Assembly: GCA_039545315.1 (NCBI GenBank) | Contig: BCIM01000008.1 | Coordinates: 912,691-976,690 of the forward strand | DNA length: 64,000 bases | Direction: 5' to 3' | Source of the DNA: Kondoa malvinella | Taxonomy: Eukaryota > Basidiomycota > Agaricostilbomycetes > Agaricostilbales > Kondoaceae | In this document: piece by piece, positions 56,944 through 64,000 of the stretch | Numbering within the stretch: position 1 is the stretch's first letter | Layout: every line of letters starts with the position of its first letter | Translations under genes and position numbers: made by a program | Notes under the pieces: generated by a model | The model's input: only the letters and a program-made list of their open reading frames with translations | Database searches by the model: none | Told to the model about the DNA's origin: nothing

Positions 56944-57597
56944 GGCTGTGATAGGCTCAGCAAAGCTTTAGATAGTAGTTTTACTGCTTACTGTGGATTG
57001 TCTGCCTCTCCTTCGGTTTGATGCGCTACTCCCGCACGTCAAATTTGATGCAGCGAATCTCTGCTACATATGTCAGCGCTGTCGCACTGGGCTACAAGAA
57101 AGCTTACGATCGCGCTCTGGTGAGATCCTAGCAGGCTCAAATGTCTTGCGACTCTAGCAGGCGTTGAACAAGGTCGTGTCACGTTAAATTTGCTGTTTGA
57201 AAGTGCACGGCTCGCCTTCAGCACCGCGCGACTTGTGGGCATGAGAGCTTGTGGTATGCTTTGCTCGCGACATCGACGAATTGGCCGTTGCTCGCGTCAA
57301 CGTTAAGACAAGAGAATGTATCTGTCCCGAATGAACACCCCCTTGCTTTTGAACCAGCGCTGTTACACCTAGATGCAAGACCGTCCTGCGCTTGCAACCA
57401 TATTCCATTGTCCGCGCTTCTCTGCACCAGCACTCCTTTGTCCCTGCCTACATTGAATCGACCACCCCTTCGCCCAGGATTGGTGCGTGTGTGCATAGAC
57501 GAGATGAATCAGGAGTAGAAGTGAACGTCGATCATACTGATCTGGCAATCGGACTACAAAGCAAATCATTAGTCTAGTCTGAGGAAGACACTGATGT
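56944..57597. other. Spacer between the two tandem F-box copies
   Basis: About 650 bp containing the promoter of the intact copy. Short frames on both strands (for example 57249-57518) have no motif. Confidence 0.4.
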
Positions 57598-58674
57598 CTA
57601 ACAGGGACATACCAAAATCGAATCGGTCAGAGCGTCATTGTGTCTTGTCATGTCGACTCTTCTCCTCTGAGTAATCGCAGGATCTCTTGTCCACTTCTGA
57701 ATAGCGTATGCTAGAGCGGCCTGATTACGGAGAGAATCCCTGAGATCGACATAGGTGGCCTTCGAGGACAAGTGAAACAGAGAGGTTTCTCCCAAGCTGT
57801 ATCCATATGCTCTCAAGCTCTCCAGATCAGGTAGCGATGCAAGCCAATCTTCGTCGTGCTCTATTGTCCTGTCATCGTCGAAGCAGCTTTCGATGTGCAG
57901 CGTTTCGAGGCTTGGGTAATTTTCCGTTATGTGCTGGAGAACGAGCCCGGGATAGGCAGAGGTGTGATATATAAGATATAGATGACGAATATTGGGAAAC
58001 CTTGGAAAGATGTTTCCATTGCCTCTTCAATACCTCTTGCCATGCGTACGACTGGTTGTCGAGCAGATAAGCAGAAGTCTCCCAATGTGAGGCTCAGGAT
58101 AGACGTGAAAGGCGCTGGGGACCAATGTAGCATGTCGTGCAATTGGAAATCGTGCAGATGCAATCCAGTGAGCTTAGGCATGGCCAGCAGTGGGAGAAGT
58201 GTCTGGGCCGAAAGATGATCTTCCCAGCCATATGCATGTACGCCCCGTAAGCTGGCTGCTATTGTAACACGTCGCAAACAGTCGGAAATGAGGTCTGCGT
58301 TGGCGCCGGTTTGGGCGAAGGCAGGCAGCTCGAGCAGCTTGATCTTTGGCATTCTTCTGATCAGATGAAACGCCAGAGTGAGACTGACTACGTCCTTAGC
58401 AGGAATGTTGCCAGGTGGATGTACGGTCCGGGCAGGCGTGATAGTGTAGTCGCTGATCCAGTGACCGAGGTCCGGCGCCTCTTCCAATCGCGTGTAGAGA
58501 CTTTCGCAACTCTTGCCTCCTACGAGAACCGACACTGTCTGGTACAGCGGTCGACCAGATGCGATCCCAGACAGTTCCCTACAGGTCAGAGCCAGCCTGT
58601 AATTGTCCGACGGCTTTAAGTTGAGAGCAATTTCTTCCAATTTCCCTTGACAAGCTGAGAATTTGAACTGGCAT
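57598..58674 (-). pseudogene. F-box gene copy broken by two frameshifts
   Basis: It is the paralogue of the intact gene at 55846-56943. From an ATG at 58674 the frame reads MPVQILSLSREI, matching MSTEFTALSREI. It then shifts by one base near 58637 to reach LEEIALNLKPSDNYRLALTC, RELSGIASGRPLYQTVSVLV and later LPLLAMPKLTGLHLHDFQ. A second shift lies near 58015-58030: before it comes VVRMARGIEEAM, after it NIFPRFPNIRHLYLIYHTSA, PSLETLHIESCFDDD and LGETSLFHLSSKATYVDL. It ends RRRVDMTRHNDALTDSILVC, with TAG/TGA near 57598. No GT-AG intron of normal size repairs either break. Most likely a decaying duplicate. Confidence 0.78.
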
Positions 58675-59110
58675 GCCTGGATTGTCGCTTTGATGTTTGT
58701 AGGTAGAAGTAACGCTGCCCTTTGGGGTCTGCCAATTTTGACTGTATTCGACAACGACAAAGAGCTGTGCTTTTCTTTCACCAGCGCACTTTCAAGCAGC
58801 AGTTGGCTGTCTTGCACTGCGCCTTGCTCTGGCTGAAACTTTTGAAGTGCGGTTGTTTGAAAGCCTTTTCTAAATTTCTTGCTTTGATGTCATTCCCGTA
58901 CACGGTCCGCTCCCTCTTCTAGTGGTATCTCGTCGCCTTGTGTATGTCACAGCCTGTGCCAACTCCTGCTTTGGCTATCCCTCTTTCTGGTTTAACGTCT
59001 TTGCCGGAATCGACACTCTGCGCGTCATTTAATCTTGGCTGTTTTGTTCAAGAGCAGCGGCCAAGTCTAAAATCAATCACTTTCTTCCAATCTCTATAGC
59101 AGACAGCAAC
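58675..59110. other. Intergenic region, nothing recognised
   Basis: Divergent region between the broken F-box copy and the glycine-rich gene; a probable promoter. No repeat or other gene was seen. Confidence 0.4.
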
Positions 59111-60643
59111 ATGTATATTCCACTATCAAGCAAACGACAGCGAGGCGGAGGAGGATTTCGAGGGTAGGCTGTCTTACGGCCGAATAGCGCAGGAGCTCAT
59201 ATGCGCTACTATACGCAGAGGCGGAGGTATATCGACTGGTGGTGGAAGAGGAAGTTCTGGTGGTTCGACTCGAGGAACAGCGGCCAGCTCTAGGCCACCG
59301 CCATGTATGTCATGCTTTCATGTCAAATATCGCTCACGCTAGATGTCTTGCGCTTCTAGACTCTCCTGGAGCTGCTCCGCCACCTTATTCTGTAGGAGGC
59401 ATAAGCCAGCACTCTGGTAGCTAATTTAGTCCGCTCATGTCTACATTCTCGACACCTAGGGAGCAGCAGTACGAGGGAATCCAGGTCAGTCTTCTTAAGC
59501 CGCATGGATCGCTTGATCAAGCTGATCTGAAAGTTTGATCAGGTGCTCAAGGAGGAGGTTCACCGTATACGGTTGCGCCAGGCAATGCTGTAAGTTTTCA
59601 AGAACTCCCTTTTGACGAGCACAAGCCGACTTCCTTTACCTCAACAGTTCGCTGGCAGGTCAGCTGGTGGCTTAGTCTGCAGCTTGCTGAATAGCAGTCA
59701 TCTTTGCTCATATCTATGCTTGTTATTGCCTTTAGAGGAACAAGAGGTAATGTATTCGCTGGACGAGGTTTCGGTGGTGGTGCTTTGGTTGGCGCAGCAG
59801 CTTTTCCCTTGTATGTCAACTGTTCCTTCCTGTTCATTTGCGAATCTGATCCTGTAACAGCATATTTTGGCCTCTAGCTTTCAGCGGGGGCTATGGCAAG
59901 TATGTACATCCAACTCATGTCTGTTTACAAGCTGACCTATGATGCAGCTATTATGGCAGTCGTATCTACGTGACCTTGCTGACAAGACAGAATGACATAG
60001 CTGATATCGAGTAGGGACCACCTGACAACGACACAAGACCAGGCGGCGAGCTTATTAGCTGGACTTTGCTCCCTAACTGGGCGGAAGAAACGACTACCGG
60101 CTCACCTGGTCCTGAAGCTAATACTTTCGCGCTATACGGCGACGTCGCTTCCGTGAGCGATTTGGTACCGATACTGGCAGAGTCTTGTGGTGTTGTCGAA
60201 GACACTGCGGGCCAGAATTTGACTGCTACGCCTGATCGTACGTTTCTTGGCTTGCGCAGAGGAGTCAGCTAATCGTTTATCGCAGTGGCCGTTCAATTTT
60301 ACCGCGGCTCAAGTTTCTTGCTCCTGTTGGAAGGCTACGATAACGGACTTCCTAACATTGAAACGGATCCAAGCAACGATACTACATTACCTGTGCGTGT
60401 TCGCAAATTGTACAAGCTACCTTGATTGAGTGTGCGAAGGACAATATCGCTAACGCACAACCAGCACCTTTACCTAACGGCGTAAACTCGACATATCTCA
60501 ACTGCTTGAATGCTACTATTGGAGCTCAAGTTGGTCTTTTGGACTCGGAAAATGCTCAAGACGTCAGCGCTAGCTATATGACAGCACCAGCTAGCTTCCA
60601 AGCACCAGCAGCTCTTCTGCTGCTCTTCTGGTCTCTGCTGTAG
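59111..60643 (+). CDS. Glycine-rich cell-surface protein, probably GPI-anchored
   Basis: The start MYIPLSSKRQRGGGGFR is followed by Gly/Ser/Arg-rich exons (GGGISTGGGRGSSGGSTRG), Pro-rich pieces (SPGAAPPPYS) and GNVFAGRGFGGGALVGAAAF. A conserved globular part comes next: TRPGGELISWTLLPNWAEET, NTFALYGDVASVSDLVPILA and FLLLLEGYDNGLPNIETDPS. It ends with a short cysteine-bearing stretch and a hydrophobic tail (PAALLLLFWSLL, TAG 60641-60643) suited to GPI attachment. The N-terminal Gly-rich block then ALYGD domain is a layout I recall from uncharacterised basidiomycete surface proteins. About nine exons, many tiny, so the Gly-rich splicing is approximate. No classical signal peptide is clear at the start. 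Confidence 0.65.
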
Positions 60644-61026
60644 ATCGTAGGGCATCGTTTGCACCTGTATATGGCTGTTTGTCATCGTTCTGTGTATATA
60701 GATGTAAAGAGCATGCGTTGAAATGACACAGTATGAATCGTTTGGCTTGCATCCGGCAAAGAGCTGGAAAAGCTCACTGCCCTGTTGCAATCTGCACTCT
60801 GATTCCAGCACGTTGAATCCGCTTCAAGCACTACCTATCCGCGTTCGTGTTCAATTCACTCGCCACTATTCCCAATCGTGCTTGGTCCGACTTCGAAGGC
60901 GTTCTCTAGATGTTCTGATGCTCTTGCAATTCAGCTTGGTTACCCAATAGTTCGATACCACACATCTATGGCCAATGCTAACCGCCTTTCAGCCACTGCA
61001 GCGAGCAAGTCAGACAGCGGAAAGGA
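60644..61026. other. Intergenic region, nothing recognised
   Basis: Convergent space between the glycine-rich gene and a minus-strand orphan. No supported feature. Confidence 0.4.
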
Positions 61027-61748
61027 TTAAAAGGCAGGAATGACCCACAACTTGAGCATGCTCTTTACGAGGGAGACATCGGCCCAATATTCCTTGTCTC
61101 TCATTCCTTCCAGTGCAGACTTGGCTTCCACTTCTTCCCCATCTCGCAGCCACCGAGCCCGAGCCAGATGCGCGGTTATCTCGCTTCGTGAGTACGCCGA
61201 GCAATCTGTATCATCCGTCGTCCAATAAAGCCGGCCAACTTGCTTCAGGTACTCATCAACTTCCAAAGGTACATTAATGTGTCGCTAGATCAGGTCGTCT
61301 TGATTCAATCGAAGGAATGCCGGCTAAATAGCAACATAAGTCTTCTCAGTCGCAGTATTTTCCAACAAAACCAGCGACACTCTCGTTCAGGTACTGGTAC
61401 AAGTCGCGCAAGATGAAAATCGCTCGAACTGACATTTTACGCTGGTCGAAAGTTGGGTGGAAGTGTGCTGGGATTGGGTGTGTGAAGAATCAAGGTTTTG
61501 ATGCATTGAAAGAGAGATTCGAGCATCTGCATTGTAACAATGTCTTTCCGCTGAGTGCTCGAATAGCAGCGATAGGTGTCGAATAGGATGAGAAGGGCGT
61601 CAGTCAGCCGGGCACCTGTTGTATTCCAAGAGCTGGCGTTGGCCCGAGGTAGGGAGCCAGATGCGTCCAGGTGTGCTTGGCCGATTAGCAGAAGCAAAAC
61701 AGAAAACACCGCAAGTTTAAATGCAGCTGCAGTCAAGACAGGTATCAA
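61027..61748 (-). CDS. Secreted orphan protein
   Basis: The 5' exon reads IPVLTAAAFKLAVFSVLLLL then IGQAHLDASGSLPRANA, a secretion signal. A helix-rich part contains LTDALLILFDTYRCYSST. Later exons give KMSVRAIFILRDLYQYLNES, spliced to RHINVPLEVDEYLKQVGRLY, HLARARWLRDGEEVEAK and a C-terminus ending KLWVIPAF, TAA at about 61027. The first codon in the open frame is not ATG, so the real start may be further upstream in another exon. No family is recognised. The splice between the signal exon and the middle exon is not resolved. Confidence 0.5.
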
Positions 61749-62023
61749 AAGTATTCGAGGCGTAGGGGTATTTAGGGACGCTTTGGTATACGCAATTGTT
61801 GCGTGAGGGGTATAGCTTTGCTGCTCTGTGAGGTGTAGTCCCGGTCTAGCGTCAAGAGAGCAGTTTCATTACCACGGAGACAGAAGGCAGAGCAAGGCTA
61901 GTTGACCTCAGGACAGTAAGACATCTGTAAGACAGAGTACAGGAGTGATGGTCGCACTCCAACCTCTGCGCTTTGATTGCCTTCGAGATTGTCCCGACAC
62001 AGCGATTTGCTGCTTGCAAAGGC

Positions 62024-62836
62024 ATGGCCGACGCCATCACCGTCAAAAGCGAGCCAGTAGAAGGTCCATCTACTCCGCCTTCGACTCCTAAAGGCAAGGT
62101 AAGCAAGTCGCCAAGAAAGACAGTCACAAAGAGTCCTCGAACGCCCAAAGGTCCTACGAAAGCTCAGTTGGCGAAAGAAGCGTCTGGCGAAAAAGAGATC
62201 TGGTGCAGCTGCTTGGGGTGAATATTGTTTGGATCATCAGTGGTGAAAGCAAGAAGGGTTCAAGCATCCGAGGCCATCGATCGTTCTGCATGCAACAGAT
62301 GGTCAGTACTTCTCCTTTTGTCGCTCAGAGTGTGCTCTTACACCGCATCAGCCAAGGCCTTCTTCCGCTTAAAGGAGGAAGAGCTCGGTACATTGAAGTA
62401 CGAAGAGTTCGATCATGACTATTCGTCCACTCCGGGCAGGTCGTACGAGAAGAGCGATTTGTACGAGCTATGGTCTGTCAATACCCCACTATTGTATGCT
62501 TCTAGCTAATCTCTATGGTGTCAACTCAGCTATCGCAAGTTTGGCATGAAAGGCGGTTTCGCTAAAGAGGCAGATATCTTGTCAGAAGGCAAGAAGCTTT
62601 TCCAGCGAGAGTAAGCTCCTTGTCCCTGTCTTTGCCTTATTGTGCTCATATCTAGTTATAGCACGGAAGTGTTGCATGCTCGTGCGCTGGCCAAGAACGG
62701 TCGTGGTAGAAAAGCGCCTGCTTGGCGTCAAGTTTACATCAAGAGGAAGCGAGAGGTAGAAGACTATGCTATTTCGGATGACTATGCGTTCATGTTCGTC
62801 ACGGTCGGTTCGCGGGAATGTTGGTGCGGCTGTTGA
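62024..62836 (+). CDS. Nuclear protein with possible XPA-C-like domain
   Basis: The start MADAITVKSEPVEGPSTPPS is followed by a Lys/Pro/Ser tract (KVSKSPRKTVTKSPRTPKGP). Later exons contain SAKAFFRLKEEELGTLKYEE, FDHDYSSTPGRSYEKSDLYE, YRKFGMKGGFAKEADI and a basic segment (RKAPAWRQVYIKRKREVED). The SAK-x-F-x-L-x-x-x-EL then LxxL pattern resembles the DNA-binding XPA C-terminal domain, but the zinc finger typical of XPA/Rad14 is not seen; treat the name as a hint. The N-terminal basic tract suggests a nuclear location. The exact exon joins and the end (62836 or a splice to GIKSLW near 62870) are uncertain. Confidence 0.5.
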
Positions 62837-63629
62837 GATTCCCAAAGGGCATCAAGAGTCTATGGTAATTGTGAAATAGTCAGTGAGGTTGTACAGGTCT
62901 AGAATGTAAAGTATCGTTATGCTGTAGTGACTTAGGTTCCATAGCGAACGAGTGTCACAGCGAGCTGATCAGGCTTTTGGCGCAACTTGTTGCAAACCAG
63001 CACAATACGTCGATTTGCCTGTTGCACATGGGGATATCAGAGTCATGCAGAGATACCCTGGGCTATGTGTGATGCCTGCTCCAGGAGGACCTATAACGAC
63101 TTGGCCAAACATGAATGACTTTCAGTTTCTGTCAAAGATGTCACTTCGCGCTATCTCAGCCCTCTATGCTTCTCTATTAGACCTGTCGCGCTGTCAGATA
63201 CACGAAGAGTGGCCGTGCCTCGCAAGTATAAACCAGCTGCCTGTGCCTGCCTCTCATGAATCAGAAGAGTGCAAAGTGCCATGGGAACAGCGCAATGAGC
63301 CTAATGACGCGTGACAACGTAATAACGCAGAATGGCCCTGATTACCCTATTGCCGTTTGGCATATGAAGTGTGCCTCTCCTGGCGAGTGTGCGTTTAAAC
63401 TCTTAAATCTCTCGGCGAACACGGCCAGAAGACTCAAGAAGACATTACGCGAGAATCAGACCCGGAGCGTTGTAAGCCTCTCGATTTGCGTGGGCCGCAA
63501 TCTAGTTGGCCAAATGGGGCAATCAGTGGCGACTGCAACTGGAATGTAGACCCCTGAAGGCTTCAAAAAGCGCTCTGCTCTCTGCTTTCTTCTCTTCTTC
63601 TGCTCCATCCACTTTGACTCGCGTCCAAA
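62837..63629. other. Intergenic region, no supported gene
   Basis: Plus-strand frames at 62952-63314 and 63256-63549 are open but show no family motif; both are probably chance. The region should include the promoter of the gene that starts at 63630. Confidence 0.4.
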
Positions 63630-64000
63630 ATGTTTGGACTTGTCGCTCAAAGTGTCAAGCTTTGCTTTCCCGATGTGAATGCGGCTGCCGCTCTCAAGCC
63701 TTACGCTTTCATCGTCTACCACACGCTCTTGGTCACTTTCGCTCTCTGGTCCTTGTCTGGTCACCTCGCACTTGGCTTCAATGGTCTATCTCACTCTTTC
63801 GGCACCTTCAACGGCACCGCAACTGGCATGTCACTTTATACTGCATCGCTTGACTACACTACCAACGCGCTCGCCTATTTCACTGATCCAGACCGCTTCG
63901 GTACTACTCCTGCCTTGCCTACCCAACCGAAATGCGACCGGCAAATCCAACTCTATCCTTTTTTTCCGATGATGGCTTTACCCACCACGTACGCTGGACT
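63630..64000 (+). CDS. Membrane-like protein, N-terminal part (runs off window)
   Basis: From the ATG at 63630 the frame gives MFGLVAQSVKLCFPDVNAAA, then ALKPYAFIVYHTLLVTFALW with one likely membrane segment. LGFNGLSHSFGTFNGTATGM and DYTTNALAYFTDPDRFGTTP follow. Toward the edge the frame becomes ambiguous: another frame reads NRNATGKSNSILFF just before a T7 run, so an intron or an indel may lie near 63955. No family is recognised. Confidence 0.5.
   Translation, partial: MFGLVAQSVKLCFPDVNAAAALKPYAFIVYHTLLVTFALWSLSGHLALGFNGLSHSFGTFNGTATGMSLYTASLDYTTNALAYFTDPDRFGTTPALPTQPKCDRQIQLYPFFPMMALPTTYAG

Noticed and set aside
62952..63549. Plus-strand open frames between the XPA-C-like gene and the last gene
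   Set aside because: No motif, no good splice context and overlapping each other in different frames.
1..64000. CRISPR arrays, prophage, bacterial operons, tRNA and rRNA genes
   Set aside because: No repeat-spacer pattern or phage genes; genes are spliced and eukaryotic; I saw no cloverleaf or rRNA sequence, though a tRNA scan was not possible.

Overview
This window is nuclear DNA from an intron-rich fungus, most likely a basidiomycete with a compact, yeast-like genome. Genes lie close together on both strands. Nearly every gene is cut by short GT-AG introns, typically about 45-60 nt. The clear orthologues are fungal: SDA1, ULP1, RPB5, the SSB-type ribosome-associated Hsp70, the GGC1 carrier and the POM33/TMEM33 family. 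The SSB-type Hsp70 ends in the diagnostic KAMSSR tail. A glycine-rich secreted protein with a probable GPI tail and an SR-rich protein also suit Basidiomycota, but I cannot name the species from sequence alone. No bacterial operons, CRISPR arrays, rRNA genes or intact transposons were seen, and I recognised no tRNA gene.

Layout. Bases 1-3.2 kb hold the start of a secreted protein (minus strand) and SDA1 (ribosome biogenesis). 3.4-8.5 kb is one long multi-exon coiled-coil gene. 8.5-11.5 kb is a fumarate reductase fused to cytochrome b5. 12.3-18.4 kb holds a tudor-like HVA1-type small protein, two zinc-finger proteins, an NmrA-like oxidoreductase with an apparent frameshift, and a POM33/TMEM33 membrane protein. 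18.5-28 kb is a run of minus-strand genes: a possible chromatin protein, an F-box/LRR protein, a membrane-anchored GH17 glucanase, ULP1 SUMO protease, and an FGFR1OP2/SIKE-family coiled-coil protein. 29-32.5 kb holds a small hydrophilic KGG-type protein, the GTP/GDP mitochondrial carrier, and mitoribosomal uL5m.

32.9-37.2 kb holds two tandem copies of an F-box/zinc-finger family. One is clearly broken (8-bp tandem duplication plus about 1 kb internal deletion); the other carries an apparent 1-nt frameshift. 37.6-45.1 kb holds a METTL7-like methyltransferase, an orphan protein, MYND-finger remnants, RPB5, an SR-rich protein and a secreted GH18 chitinase. 46.7-50.3 kb holds mitoribosomal uL24m and uS2m and a GNAT acetyltransferase. 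51.1-53.9 kb is the SSB Hsp70.

54-58.7 kb holds an orphan gene and a second F-box pair, one intact and one with two frameshifts. 59-64 kb holds the glycine-rich GPI-type protein, a secreted orphan, a possible XPA-C-like nuclear protein, and the 5' part of an unknown membrane protein.

Functionally most genes are housekeeping: cytosolic and mitochondrial translation, transcription, SUMO/ubiquitin turnover and cell-wall glucan/chitin remodelling. The most unusual signal is repeated birth and decay of tandem F-box genes at two separate places. I found no convincing new multi-gene system.
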